A stretch of DNA of 33,399 bases from Methanobacteriota archaeon (GTDB taxonomy: Archaea; Thermoplasmatota; Poseidoniia; Poseidoniales; Thalassarchaeaceae): NCBI GenBank assembly GCA_002713585.1, contig PATD01000017.1, forward strand, positions 2,170-35,568, read 5' to 3'. The position numbers and the translations under genes were made by a program. Position 1 is the first letter of the stretch. Every line of letters starts with the position of its first letter. Positions 16,801-24,130 of this stretch are shown here, piece by piece. Under the pieces are notes generated by a model. It saw nothing but the letters and a program-made list of their open reading frames with translations. It searched no databases and was not told the DNA's origin.

Positions 16801-18197
16801 CCAGTAAAGGTCACATCGCTGCCATCACTTGTTCCAGACTCGATGAGTAAAGCAGTCATTGTTCCAGAGCCATCCCAATCTGCAAAGACTGGCTCGTTTG
16901 CAAAGAAGGCCATACTTTGTGTCGATTGGTAGCCCGCGTTGGTGAATACTGCCATTGTTGTGCCTGACATTGGAGCGTTACCATACAAATCGTCGTCACC
17001 ATCACCATCAATGTCAACTGCCTGAATATTGTCTTCAAGATTAGTTGCATTGACCATGCTGATGACCCAAGAAAAGGCACCCTGTTGATTAGTGGAGAAA
17101 TTCCAGAACGAGACATATCCCTCCATATCCTCCGCTACTGCTGCCGTCTTGACTCCAGACCAGAGATTTACAGAGAGTATGTCCGAAATACTCGTCGAAG
17201 AACCTCCAGGCCCGCCCATTCCGCTTGAGTTTGAAGGTACGGTGATATTCACGAAGAGGCTCGTATATCCCCCAGAGCGACGAAGGGTCGAACAAAGTGT
17301 TCCATCGGAGGTACTGTACACAAGATCTGAGGAACCATCAGCATCAATATCATCGACATAGACATCACCCAATGAGCCTGCAGATGTTAGAGATATATTT
17401 GCGAATGGGGCGATGCCCGTATTGTTCGCTAGATGTAAACAAACAGAACCATTCTGTGCATCAATCAGATACACATCCATGCGAGAGTCAGCATTTGCAT
17501 CGCCAGTCATCAATTCAGTGCCACCTGCACAAGTCCATGTCCAAGAGACGGGTGAAAAGCCGGATGCAAGAGTCCAATCAATGATTCCGATATGTGGATG
17601 AGAACCATTACCTGGATCTTTGTCTCGGTCGAGAATCACAACCTCTGACTGTCCGTCATTATCTACATCAGCCACAGTCATGTCGTCAATAGCTCCCCCC
17701 GTTGGCACCACACCTCCACCCATTTCAGGGGCATAAGATATGTTCAACTCAGCGAGATCGACATTCGCTTCTGATGGTAGATCGAAAGACCAGATAGACG
17801 CCCAGGTGTTCTTGGTTGGATTATTTGATGCGATTGATCCATTAGTACTGAATCGAGTCTGTGACCCAAGCTCTCCATAGCGATTACCACCAAAGGACCA
17901 CTCGAGCAAACCGTCGTTTCCAATGTCCATTTCAACAATACCAGGACTTGGATCTGAGGAAAGGTACCGCAACTCAAAACTGGAATCAGTAATCGTAGTA
18001 TTCCGTTCCAACGCCAAATCCACCGTGGTGTTACCAATTACTGTCTCACTACTGTTCCCACTACTGAATATCGTGATTGATGAAGGGTTAGCGCTAACGG
18101 TTGAGATAAGCGGACTAAAGGACAATCCAAGCATCAAAACAACGAGTAGATATCCTGCAGTACGGGATGCAGCCGGTTCCACTGAGGGGTGTTTCAT
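13848..18197 (-). CDS. Giant surface protein with FG-GAP propeller, FN3-like region and acidic W-rich tail
   Basis: From the ATG at 18197 the protein has 1449 residues. A signal peptide is followed by a large region with at least seven calcium-loop motifs of FG-GAP/VCBS type (for example DVDNDGQSEVVIL, DIDADGSSDLVYS, DIDGDGDDDLYG, DIDGDGVPEHIVA), which suggests an integrin-alpha-like beta-propeller over about residues 150-560. A fibronectin-III-like region (TPPDPVTNLTVLDV onward) and further beta domains follow. There are many NxS/T sites. A membrane helix (VLIGGIVGAILVLGLVGAIM) lies about 137 residues before the end. The acidic cytosolic tail finishes with WWKDELDVWWWRGPDDEDW. An in-frame ATG at 18224 is an alternative start. 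It is likely a cell-surface adhesin or binding protein; the ligand is unknown. Confidence 0.88.
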   Translation of the reverse strand: MKHPSVEPAASRTAGYLLVVLMLGLSFSPLISTVSANPSSITIFSSGNSSETVIGNTTVDLALERNTTITDSSFELRYLSSDPSPGIVEMDIGNDGLLEWSFGGNRYGELGSQTRFSTNGSIASNNPTKNTWASIWSFDLPSEANVDLAELNISYAPEMGGGVVPTGGAIDDMTVADVDNDGQSEVVILDRDKDPGNGSHPHIGIIDWTLASGFSPVSWTWTCAGGTELMTGDANADSRMDVYLIDAQNGSVCLHLANNTGIAPFANISLTSAGSLGDVYVDDIDADGSSDLVYSTSDGTLCSTLRRSGGYTSLFVNITVPSNSSGMGGPGGSSTSISDILSVNLWSGVKTAAVAEDMEGYVSFWNFSTNQQGAFSWVISMVNATNLEDNIQAVDIDGDGDDDLYGNAPMSGTTMAVFTNAGYQSTQSMAFFANEPVFADWDGSGTMTALLIESGTSDGSDVTFTGDIAARSLSASGIASSGSILLEPITAPTRMVVEDIDGDGVPEHIVAGGEATHSIFIAGHHNLLVDFDGDTTPEVNISGYAGNGSQGVDEIEWMDTMGSLPSIIQSELTASTPSITDFYGIDHSTLQPDAYVRGEGAVLGSDLLMTYSLSTRVDTNPGLGNLTNALNREMVAGSGPFDVGLVFNMTSSSGQFTLQNLAITHIPGATSIDLPTEPVLIQMNISEDMALQLQPPFIAFEWNNTSSDGESTFMMYEIHRTMDNSPLNLLTPYSTSQGSFFMDQSLQPGTYRYYVRAMHQNSITSNLSSPLTITIDPPPPDTTPPDPVTNLTVLDVPGDEGGHLVISWDDGGSDDLHHHLVYVDMVQFTNASTRVHVANLTAGNSSIVVNMTSDVLDNTGGVQQSGVSIMDNTDHYVAVVAVDILGNFNETVVTVGPVRALNNSNVISSMTVETTTSSTLDVDGLPLSSVTRGESITISGLLDLDTETDAGRTVQIDLSDDAHSTQVIAVTDTTGAFSVTYSDWSTLLDSTSRFVGVVNVSATYAGGSTSMQQVILGSSATSAFVSTVTASVSAVQSSVQLDSDNQGTARLQVTTDSRDLSLLGAISFDWTLGNATESIISSTGISVLDQTGFIEEAVDYPGGGEIEFVYDENSRPFWLLMTPSSVSIDLHPPPTQTDTGGDTNVTEPTPDPLLLELNVNCGSQAWTMSVNTSLWSGDDSNQLECTVTNPNQNIVYVDLDLEMNVIGVEIESDLGGSFSIQGGADQILILEVQDDTQFRDGSVDLSLTASAPDYQDSVTTLTIQFQFTEETGGSTSPSNSSEGGASSDNNLVLIGGIVGAILVLGLVGAIMLRSGSDEDEEDLFSDDGDDEVGALPMAVSGGAKATRAEADIPKGVPLDELMKQGSRPSPVSMAKSKTPPVVTTESKEEPDNEEEEPSDEIEVEEASEDDYTDSDNYHVDDDGTEWWKDELDVWWWRGPDDEDWSEYTE

Positions 18198-18318
18198 CGA
18201 CTCCCGTTCCCCCCTCGCACTCATAAGGAATCGGCGGGATTTGGGTTTGTAAACTCAGTTGAAACGACGGGAACGGTTAAGTCAAGCCCGAGAATGGTTG
18301 AGCCATTCGGTGGGTGCC

Positions 18319-18849
18319 ATGAGCGACGAGTCGGGAGATGGTTTGAAAGCACGTCTTTCCATTCGCGTCGGTAACTCAAGGATTGATCTTGAAGGGACTG
18401 AGCAGATTGTTACTGCTGAACTTCTCAAGTTACGTGCTGATGAGCAGTGGTCTACTGCTCTCGATAAGGTCCGCGAGACTAGGGAAAGAGCGTTTGAGGC
18501 TGCACGAATTGCCGCAATGCAGACTGGGCTTCCTGAGCGCGGCTCTGCATTCAGTTCGCTGGTCTCAACCTGTCAATTAACCAAGAAGCCTGATTTAATT
18601 CTAGCTGCAATACATTACCTTCGTGAAGTTGAGGGGCAGAAGGACTCACCTCCTCGAGAACTCAAGCAGCTCTTCATCGATGCTGGACACGATGCTGAAG
18701 ATGTAGAGAAGTGGAATATCTCCCTCTATCTGAACCGTCTCCGTGAGCAAGGGCGGCTTTACTTCCCTGAAGATATGCCCGAGAAGAACCGATTCATGTC
18801 TCTCACCGATGAGGGTCGTGCACATCTTGATTCACGGGCTGCCCAGTGA
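18319..18849 (+). CDS. Hypothetical protein with possible winged-helix C-terminus
   Basis: From the ATG at 18319 the protein has 176 residues. The first part, LKARLSIRVGNSRIDLEGTE, looks like a short beta-hairpin domain that precedes a charged helix (QIVTAELLKLRADEQW). The second half (about residues 80-172) reads like a helix-turn-helix module: LILAAIHYLREVEG, PPRELKQLFIDAGHD, and a wing-like LREQGRLYFPED ending in LTDEGRAHL. I do not recognise a named family. The frame open to a TTG at 18259 adds an unlikely leader. The pentapeptide-repeat gene starts 7 nt after its stop, so the two probably form an operon. The promoter is shared with the divergent giant surface protein, whose start is 121 nt away. 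Confidence 0.75.
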   Translation: MSDESGDGLKARLSIRVGNSRIDLEGTEQIVTAELLKLRADEQWSTALDKVRETRERAFEAARIAAMQTGLPERGSAFSSLVSTCQLTKKPDLILAAIHYLREVEGQKDSPPRELKQLFIDAGHDAEDVEKWNISLYLNRLREQGRLYFPEDMPEKNRFMSLTDEGRAHLDSRAAQ

Positions 18850-18856
18850 AGGACCA

Positions 18857-19261
18857 ATGTCAGACCAAGAAGATCAGACGGATCCAGTTGACTGGTCTTT
18901 TCAATCAAAGATTGATCAGGATTTGAGAGATACAAATCTTCAGAACGCGAATCTAAGACGCGTGATTCTTGATGGTTCGAACCTTCAAGGCTCAAACCTC
19001 TCCGGGGCAGATTTACGAAACGCCTCCCTCATTGGGACGGATCTGATGAAGTGCGCTCTAGACGGAGCTGATTTACGCGGCGCACGTCTAACTAAGGCGA
19101 AACTAAACCTCTCGAACTTTCAGGATGCTAAGTTGGATGGAGCAGATCTACGTGGTGTCCGTGGCCGATATGCAATCTGGCGTCGAGCAAACTGGTGGGA
19201 TGCGAAGATGAATGATGACCTCCGCAAAGCGCTTTCAAAGAAGTGGCCTAAACCGGAATGA
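18857..19261 (+). CDS. Pentapeptide-repeat protein
   Basis: This 134-residue protein consists of about 15 tandem A(D/N)LxX pentapeptides between residues 25 and 110 (for example NANLR, SNLQG, ADLRN, ADLRG), which fold as a right-handed square beta-helix. It has an acidic N-terminal leader and a C-terminal WRRANWWDAKMNDDLRK that may cap the helix. There is no signal peptide, so it is cytosolic. Some such proteins mimic DNA and shield gyrase (Qnr, MfpA), but nothing here proves that. The start is the ATG at 18857 with GAAGGA just before it (18847-18852). It follows the putative winged-helix gene by 7 nt and converges on a membrane-protein gene. Confidence 0.9.
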   Translation: MSDQEDQTDPVDWSFQSKIDQDLRDTNLQNANLRRVILDGSNLQGSNLSGADLRNASLIGTDLMKCALDGADLRGARLTKAKLNLSNFQDAKLDGADLRGVRGRYAIWRRANWWDAKMNDDLRKALSKKWPKPE

Positions 19262-19262
19262 A

Positions 19263-19898
19263 TTATTCCGATTCGTCTAGAGTCACTAGAGATGAATTCT
19301 TCAGATTAGGGTCAAGAGCCTCGCGTGCGCCTGACAAAACAAGGGGAAGCAATGGTAACGCAGTGCAAAAGAGGCCGCAAGAGGTAATCAGGACTTGTAG
19401 GATGTTGAGTGTCAATGAGAGCATAGCGGACGGGGCCTCGACCGAACGGAGAAAGTACAAACCTGCAACTGCATCTATGAGAAGGAGAGATCCTCCGGTT
19501 AGACCGATTCGGATTCCATAACTTCGACAGCGGAATAGCAAAACGCCACTAACGATGAGAAGCACTCCTGCACAGGTCTCCAGCGTCCCGAGGACCTCAT
19601 AGTATCCTTTCTCTGCAATCGCATCATAGTAGGCTGCAATTTCTTCTGATGTGATGTCCTCTCCCGCAGCCTGAAGTTGCAAGGCTACCGGTTCGTACAT
19701 TGCAGGATCTGTTGGACCGTCAGCCATTCCTGTCCAAATATTGGATGCTCCACTCAGTAAAGCAAGAAGGCCACCAATAACCAATACTGACCCAATAATC
19801 CGCAGTATTCCCGGCTGAGGCCTAATCGGTACACCGATGATAGGTCCTTCGGTTTCTACCTCATCCTCATCCCATCGGATAGAGAAGGATTCCTCCAT
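19263..19898 (-). CDS. Four-helix membrane protein, hypothetical
   Basis: The 211-residue protein (from the ATG at 19898) has a short acidic cytosolic N-terminus with the phrase GPIIGVPIRPQPG, then hydrophobic helices at about 31-52, 107-125, 132-150 and 162-190. Between the first two helices a roughly 50-residue loop carries DPAMYEPVALQLQAAGED and lies outside the membrane if the N-terminus is inside. It resembles small Poseidoniales-type membrane proteins of unknown role. I see no catalytic motif. It lies 25 nt behind the thioesterase gene on the same strand and converges with the pentapeptide-repeat gene. Confidence 0.75.
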   Translation of the reverse strand: MEESFSIRWDEDEVETEGPIIGVPIRPQPGILRIIGSVLVIGGLLALLSGASNIWTGMADGPTDPAMYEPVALQLQAAGEDITSEEIAAYYDAIAEKGYYEVLGTLETCAGVLLIVSGVLLFRCRSYGIRIGLTGGSLLLIDAVAGLYFLRSVEAPSAMLSLTLNILQVLITSCGLFCTALPLLPLVLSGAREALDPNLKNSSLVTLDESE

Positions 19899-19923
19899 AA
19901 GATGCGGTAACCTCAATCACGCA

Positions 19924-20337
19924 TCAATCCTCGCCGCATCTGCGTAGAGATTCGGTAATATTCTCAGGGATTGGCTGAGGCTGAAAATCATCAAGATTGA
20001 CGCAGACGGTCGTAACTTCTGCTGTCCAAACAATATTTGACTTCTGATCTGTAAAACAATACCCCCAGACAATCGATGATGTGCCTACTTCCTTAACCCA
20101 AAGGCGGCAATGTGCAGTATCCCCGTAACGTAACGGCGCATGATGTGTAGAATTGGTAGCAACTGCAGGAAATCCTAGACGGTGTTCAGAAATTATTGTC
20201 GGATAATCAATACCACAAATCGACTCCCATGCCTCTTCAAAGAATCGATGGGCAAGGTCCCAATACTGAGGATAATAGACCACATTAGCTGGATCTATCA
20301 TCGGCCAATCTACACGCCGAGAAAGTTCGATTGCCAT
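19924..20337 (-). CDS. 4HBT-family hotdog acyl-CoA thioesterase
   Basis: The 137-residue protein has the single hotdog-fold layout of 4-hydroxybenzoyl-CoA thioesterases. The active-site segment is VDWPMIDPANVVYYPQYWDLAHR, written in two parts here (DWPMIDPANV then YYPQYW), where the Asp is the usual catalytic residue. It likely hydrolyses an acyl-CoA to free acid and CoA; the substrate is not clear from sequence. The ATG at 20337 is preferred over a GTG at 20358. A TTTGAAAAC box starts about 34 nt upstream. Confidence 0.85.
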   Translation of the reverse strand: MAIELSRRVDWPMIDPANVVYYPQYWDLAHRFFEEAWESICGIDYPTIISEHRLGFPAVATNSTHHAPLRYGDTAHCRLWVKEVGTSSIVWGYCFTDQKSNIVWTAEVTTVCVNLDDFQPQPIPENITESLRRCGED

Positions 20338-20363
20338 AATCACACCAGCCCAGTCCACATACA

Positions 20364-20375
20364 GTTTTCAAACTC
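20364..20375 (-). promoter_or_regulatory. TATA-like box GAGTTTGAAAAC of the thioesterase gene
   Basis: On the minus strand TTGAAAAC begins 34 nt before the ATG at 20337. It matches the TTGAAA boxes seen upstream of other genes in the window. Confidence 0.4.
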
Positions 20376-20419
20376 TTGATTAGCCCAATAAGAATGTAAA
20401 TACTTGAGCAATCAAATAA

Positions 20420-20929
20420 TCATCCAATATCTCTAACCTCATACTTTCCATTCCAATCAATAGATGATGAATTAAACAAATCATGCCCATTTTCAATAAT
20501 TGTGACCCATTCATTTGCCCCCCATCTTCCATCAACACGACCTTCTTGCTCCTCGAAGAAGCATTCCGATGTTCCATTGCCATAACAAGGAATCCAGCCA
20601 GAATCTGTCAGGACCGTGATTTGAATACAAACCGATGCATAGTTGTCTTCACAAGTTCCATTATTTTCAAAGTAAAAATGGTCCCATTGACAAGGATCGT
20701 AAAGCATTACGTTGACCAAGCTATCATTTCCTCCAGAACCTATGTCGTCAGGGTGATCTTCCCATTGTACAAATGTAGCTTCTGCTGCACCCATTCCTGT
20801 CGGACCATAACATGGGTCGTAATCCCCACTAGATTCATCATTAGACAAACACCCTGATGCTGCGGCAAATGGCATCAAAATTACCAACAAAATTGTGGCT
20901 AAATTCTGTTTGAATGGTTGAATACTCAT
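20420..20929 (-). CDS. AT-rich putative lipoprotein, hypothetical
   Basis: From the ATG at 20929 (the codon before it is TTG) the protein has 169 residues. Its signal peptide ends in a lipobox-like PFAAASGC with the lipidated Cys at residue 27, so it is predicted to sit on the outer face of the membrane. The mature part is acidic with six Cys that could form disulfides, a W-rich end (WVTIIENGHDLFN) and two NxS/T sites. I recognise no family. The gene and its flanks are visibly richer in A and T than the neighbouring genes. It lies 79 nt downstream of a tRNA-Arg gene, which fits a recent arrival at a tRNA site, but no attachment repeat was found. Confidence 0.75.
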   Translation of the reverse strand: MSIQPFKQNLATILLVILMPFAAASGCLSNDESSGDYDPCYGPTGMGAAEATFVQWEDHPDDIGSGGNDSLVNVMLYDPCQWDHFYFENNGTCEDNYASVCIQITVLTDSGWIPCYGNGTSECFFEEQEGRVDGRWGANEWVTIIENGHDLFNSSSIDWNGKYEVRDIG

Positions 20930-21003
20930 CAATTTTACAATCTCCAGCAGTATAATTCTGTATTGTGAATTCTATAATTTAGTATCTGCCATCAAGCATC
21001 AAG

Positions 21004-21008
21004 AAAAA
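21004..21008 (-). terminator. T-run after tRNA-Arg(CCG)
   Basis: On the minus strand, five T residues directly follow the discriminator A of the tRNA. Archaeal RNA polymerase commonly terminates on such runs. Confidence 0.5.
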
Positions 21009-21082
21009 TGGACCCACCGCGATTCGAACACGGGTTTCCAGCTCCGGAGGCTAGAGTGATATCCAGGCTACACTATGGGTCC
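21009..21082 (-). tRNA. tRNA-Arg (anticodon CCG)
   Basis: The 74-nt minus-strand sequence folds into a cloverleaf: acceptor GGACCCA/TGGGTCC, a 3-bp D stem GTG/CAC, anticodon stem CTAGC/GCTGG, loop CTCCGGA and T stem CCGTG/CGCGG with loop TTCGAAT. The anticodon CCG reads CGG (Arg). The discriminator is A and no CCA is encoded. Position 26 is T. Confidence 0.93.
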
Positions 21083-21106
21083 AGTGACACAACCAGCGCT
21101 CTAACT

Positions 21107-21115
21107 AATTTCAAC
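21107..21115 (-). promoter_or_regulatory. TATA-like box of tRNA-Arg(CCG)
   Basis: GTTGAAATT on the minus strand has its first T 32 nt before the mature 5' end of the tRNA. This is a typical archaeal tRNA promoter position, so the gene probably has its own promoter. Confidence 0.5.
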
Positions 21116-21170
21116 CACTCGGATACAATCGGGTTTCTTACGCTCCGCTAATGCTTAGCAGGGTGACGAA

Positions 21171-21247
21171 TGGCGGACCCACCGCGATTCGAACACGGGT
21201 TACAAGCTCCGCAAGCTCATGTGATATCCAGGCTACACTATGGGTCC
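21171..21247 (-). tRNA. tRNA-Arg (anticodon GCG), CCA encoded
   Basis: The 74-nt body (21174-21247) shares the acceptor, D and T arms exactly with the neighbouring tRNA-Arg. The anticodon arm is TGAGC/GCTTG with loop TTGCGGA, so the anticodon is GCG and reads CGC/CGU (Arg). The discriminator is G and CCA is encoded at 21171-21173. Position 26 is A. Confidence 0.93.
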
Positions 21248-21271
21248 AGCGGCTCGGCGAGATGTGCCATC

Positions 21272-21279
21272 GGTTTAAC
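21272..21279 (-). promoter_or_regulatory. TATA-like box of tRNA-Arg(GCG)
   Basis: GGTTAAAC on the minus strand begins its TTAAAC 31 nt before the mature 5' end of the tRNA. It is a close match to the archaeal TATA consensus at the expected distance. Confidence 0.5.
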
Positions 21280-21292
21280 CCCGACGGTTGAA

Positions 21293-21532
21293 TCAATGTG
21301 CAACTGAATAGAGTCGTTTACCTGTTGAACTGTCAAGTCTCCAGTTTACACCATCCACAAATCTCGGAATGAAGAAGCCCACCTTGCGCGGGGTCAGACC
21401 ATGGTTCCTCATTCGTAGATCGATGCACAAGTAAGCCGCAATCTGACTAGCAGTGCATTCAGGATTATTCGAAACATATCTTCGTATCTCCCGCTTCAAT
21501 CGTTCTTCCCGTGCTTCACGTTGCTTGCCCAT
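21293..21532 (-). CDS. Small winged-helix-like protein
   Basis: From the ATG at 21532 the protein has 79 residues. A basic N-terminus (GKQREAREERLKREIRRYVS) leads into TASQIAAYL, LTPRKVGFFIPRF and a wing-like VNWRLDSSTGKRLYSV. This is the pattern of a small winged-helix DNA-binding protein; its regulon is unknown. The frame open to 21589 adds a non-matching leader. It lies 63 nt downstream of the following hypothetical gene and just upstream of the tRNA pair. Confidence 0.7.
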   Translation of the reverse strand: MGKQREAREERLKREIRRYVSNNPECTASQIAAYLCIDLRMRNHGLTPRKVGFFIPRFVDGVNWRLDSSTGKRLYSVAH

Positions 21533-21595
21533 GGTTCTATTTTGGCTGGTGGGCACTTGAAGGCAATCTGGGGAGACCCTGGGGCCCAATGTTGC

Positions 21596-21964
21596 TCAAC
21601 GAGATTTCGGGAGGAACTCTAGGGGAAGGAGAGTCTTCCAGCGAGATTCAGCGAGTTTCTTCGCGTTGGGTCCGGATTGTGGCAGGGGAGTCTTGTGAGT
21701 CAATGTACCATGCATACCATGCACGCCGAACTTCACTCGTAATTCTATGACTCGATCGCGCTCAGCAGCAATCAACATCTCCTCTTCAAGATCAAAAGTG
21801 GACGATACTTCGTCTTGACCCGCATTCTGAATATGTAAGGTGCCTTCTGACATACGCGCACGTGGAGAGAAGTCGTGGTCCTCAGGGTCATCCATCCAGA
21901 CATTGACATCGACGACGACGCGTTCGCGGAGAGTCGCCTTGGTAATCTCAATGGAGGTCGCCAT
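21596..21964 (-). CDS. Hypothetical cytosolic protein
   Basis: The 122-residue protein starts at the ATG at 21964; a GTG at 21976 would add four residues. It has beta-strand-rich segments (RERVVVDVNVWMDD, RVIELRVKFGVHGMHGTLTH) and a basic end, with no signal, membrane helix or recognisable motif. It may fold as a small beta-sandwich. It lies upstream of the winged-helix gene on the same strand, so the two may be cotranscribed. Confidence 0.65.
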   Translation of the reverse strand: MATSIEITKATLRERVVVDVNVWMDDPEDHDFSPRARMSEGTLHIQNAGQDEVSSTFDLEEEMLIAAERDRVIELRVKFGVHGMHGTLTHKTPLPQSGPNAKKLAESRWKTLLPLEFLPKSR

Positions 21965-22020
21965 CGACCCTTCCACCCAGTCCGGGTTCTAAGGGCTTCC
22001 TTTCAAGACACACTTGGGAA

Positions 22021-23196
22021 TCAAAGCAATCCAACTTCTAGAATAATAGGAATGAGGACTACGAACTCCACTTCTAAAGTCCAATTATTTCCTTCATCTG
22101 GATCCACACCATCAATTGGCAAATCTGGATCTGATTCATCTGCAGTAATCGTCCAAATCCAATCTCCTTGACCAAATCGTGCGCCTGGTTCTGCGATTAA
22201 TGTAGACAGCAACGTCTCTTCTGAATCTGCAGTATAGGTCTGTGTCTCTGTAGAATATGGATTGAGATTTGTACGTTCAATCGACCCGGTCGATGCTTCA
22301 GTAATATTGTGCTGTACTGTCTTCGTCTTGGCCGCCCAACTAGATTCAGGAATCTGTAACATCATCGAGAAGTTGTCCTCAGGGGGCAATCCTGCAGGGA
22401 CAAAATCACGGTCTAAGACCAATGTACCGTTGAACTCCAGAAGACGTCCCCCCTCTCCAGGAATATGGTTAATCTCGTGGCTCTCCCCCTGCTTCAGATA
22501 TCCGTCCCAAGTTACCTTCATGGTCTGGTGTCTCCACGTGACATTGAATGTTCTCTCAAGAATTCGCAGCTCCCATATCGTCGTAGTCGCTGCGCCCCTA
22601 TCATCAGTTACAGTCAGTGAACCAGTACGATTCTGAGACCTATCTACAATGAATGAGGTGCTATCATTTGTATCATCGATATCATTCTGGAAGTTTCCAT
22701 CAGCATCAGAATCAACAGACCAATCAAGATCCCATGCATATTGAAGGACGCCTTCTTCTGGGTCAAAAGATGTGGAACCATCCATTGTGACTATGGTTCC
22801 AGTTTTGACGACAGTGGGGCCGGATACAGCAGCAATCGGATACTCGTTGACGTAGATTGTTACCGTGACTGAATCCTCTCCTCCAATATCATTGACTACT
22901 GTCAAGCTAATGTCAAAGCGGCCAGATTCATCGAAAACATGGCTCACATATCCTTGAGTTGTGTTCCTCTCCGATGTACCAAAATCCCATCGATAATCAA
23001 CGATTAGAGTTGGATCGGGAGAGGTAGAGGCGCGGGCATCGAAGTTCACGGCTTCACCGACATCAATCATGTCTACATCAACAGAAAGGCGGGCGGTCGG
23101 TGTTACAGTAGTAAACGCACTAGTGCATCCGGCCAAAGGAAGCATCAACATCAGAACTGTGAGAAGGAGTCCTCGACCAACCCGTCCCCCCTCCAT
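22021..23196 (-). CDS. Lipoprotein with two PKD domains
   Basis: The 391-residue protein has a lipobox signal (MLPLAGC, Cys24) and two PKD-type Ig-like domains. The first, about residues 35-120, carries VDYRWDFG and the strand SHVFDESGRFDISLTV. The second, about 120-210, carries GSTSFDPEEGVLQYAWDLDW and calcium-binding-like acidic loops (DSDADGNFQNDIDD). A C-terminal beta domain of about 180 residues is not assigned. PKD domains usually mediate surface contacts. A TATA-like ATAAAC starts 29 nt upstream of the ATG at 23196. The last strand VEFVVLIPIILEVGLL is too irregular for a sure membrane helix. Confidence 0.85.
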   Translation of the reverse strand: MEGGRVGRGLLLTVLMLMLPLAGCTSAFTTVTPTARLSVDVDMIDVGEAVNFDARASTSPDPTLIVDYRWDFGTSERNTTQGYVSHVFDESGRFDISLTVVNDIGGEDSVTVTIYVNEYPIAAVSGPTVVKTGTIVTMDGSTSFDPEEGVLQYAWDLDWSVDSDADGNFQNDIDDTNDSTSFIVDRSQNRTGSLTVTDDRGAATTTIWELRILERTFNVTWRHQTMKVTWDGYLKQGESHEINHIPGEGGRLLEFNGTLVLDRDFVPAGLPPEDNFSMMLQIPESSWAAKTKTVQHNITEASTGSIERTNLNPYSTETQTYTADSEETLLSTLIAEPGARFGQGDWIWTITADESDPDLPIDGVDPDEGNNWTLEVEFVVLIPIILEVGLL

Positions 23197-23218
23197 GACC
23201 CGAATCCTACCCTCACCC

Positions 23219-23228
23219 TGTTTATGTC
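23219..23228 (-). promoter_or_regulatory. TATA-like box of the PKD lipoprotein gene
   Basis: On the minus strand GACATAAACA carries its ATAAAC about 29 nt before the ATG at 23196. No Shine-Dalgarno sequence is evident, which fits a near-leaderless message. Confidence 0.35.
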
Positions 23229-23315
23229 TGACGCCGTGATTCTTCGTTTTCTCTGCATTCTAGTTCAACTTTGAAACGACGAGGTATGAAAAACGGTCAC
23301 GTCAGAAGGCGGTGC

Positions 23316-24125
23316 ATGGTGGACGATCCATTCACTGGTCAACGCGTCGTCGCGTTCGACCTAGAAACCACTGGACTTAATGTCCGCAAAGACCGGATTG
23401 TTCAGTATGCACTCATCGGAAGCGATAGTGATGGGTCAACGATTACTGTGGAATCCCTTGTTAATCCTCAGCGAAGTATCCCTAGTGAATCTAGTGCAGT
23501 TCATGGAATCACAGATTCTGATGTTCGTTCTGCGAGTACCTTCGAAGAACACGTTGACCAGCTGAGTGAAATCCTCGATGGAGCCATCGTGATTGGACAC
23601 AATATCGAACGCTATGATTGGCGGCTACTTACTGCAGAATATACCCGAGTTGGTCGTTTGCCACCTAAACCTAGCATAATGATTGACACACTACGCCTCG
23701 CCAAACGATTGAAAATTCCAGGAAGACATGATCTCGGAACTCTATGTAGAACAGCGGATATCACTCTGAATAACGCCCACAATGCAGCTGCAGATGCGGG
23801 AGCAACACTGATGCTTCTATGGCGTTGGATGTCGAGATATCCGCGTGAATTTCGGAGGTCGGCAGAGGAGTTACAGGCATGGATCTCTGCCGGGAACACA
23901 AATCAAAATGCACTTGGCCCATCCTTAGAAGACCTTGAATCGATACCGGGTTCAGGTGGACGTCTTCGGAAAGATGGGGATAGCGTAGTACTCGCATTTG
24001 GTAAGCACAAGGCAAGAGATCTGCTCGTTGTCGCAAACGAAGAACCGGGATATATTCGCTGGCTATGCTCACCTGCAGGACCATTGAATCAGGAAGCCAT
24101 AGACGCTGTGATGGAACTAATCTGA
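23316..24125 (+). CDS. DEDDh 3'-5' exonuclease with ExoX-like C-terminus
   Basis: The 269-residue protein has the DnaQ-like exonuclease fold with all catalytic residues: Asp15 and Glu17 (FDLETTG), Asp in GHNIERYDWR, and the final His...Asp pair in HNAAADAGATL. It would remove nucleotides from DNA or RNA 3' ends. The C-terminal about 50 residues (LAFGKHKARDLLVV, then GYIRWL) match the small domain found at the end of exodeoxyribonuclease X and related proteins. The ATG at 23316 is used because GGCGGTG lies just upstream and FDLETTG follows at the normal distance; an ATG at 23286 is the alternative. It converges with the Cas4-like nuclease gene, leaving 5 nt between them. A TTGAAAC box lies 45 nt upstream. 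Confidence 0.88.
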   Translation: MVDDPFTGQRVVAFDLETTGLNVRKDRIVQYALIGSDSDGSTITVESLVNPQRSIPSESSAVHGITDSDVRSASTFEEHVDQLSEILDGAIVIGHNIERYDWRLLTAEYTRVGRLPPKPSIMIDTLRLAKRLKIPGRHDLGTLCRTADITLNNAHNAAADAGATLMLLWRWMSRYPREFRRSAEELQAWISAGNTNQNALGPSLEDLESIPGSGGRLRKDGDSVVLAFGKHKARDLLVVANEEPGYIRWLCSPAGPLNQEAIDAVMELI

Positions 24126-24130
24126 ATGAT

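Noticed and set aside
20380-20583. 67-residue minus-strand frame inside the lipoprotein gene
   Set aside because: It is in another frame of a gene with a clear signal peptide and lipobox, and has no features of its own.
20933-21300. Attachment site or integrated element at the tRNA genes
   Set aside because: I looked for a direct copy of a tRNA 3' end nearby and saw only the two complete tRNA genes themselves; there is no integrase.
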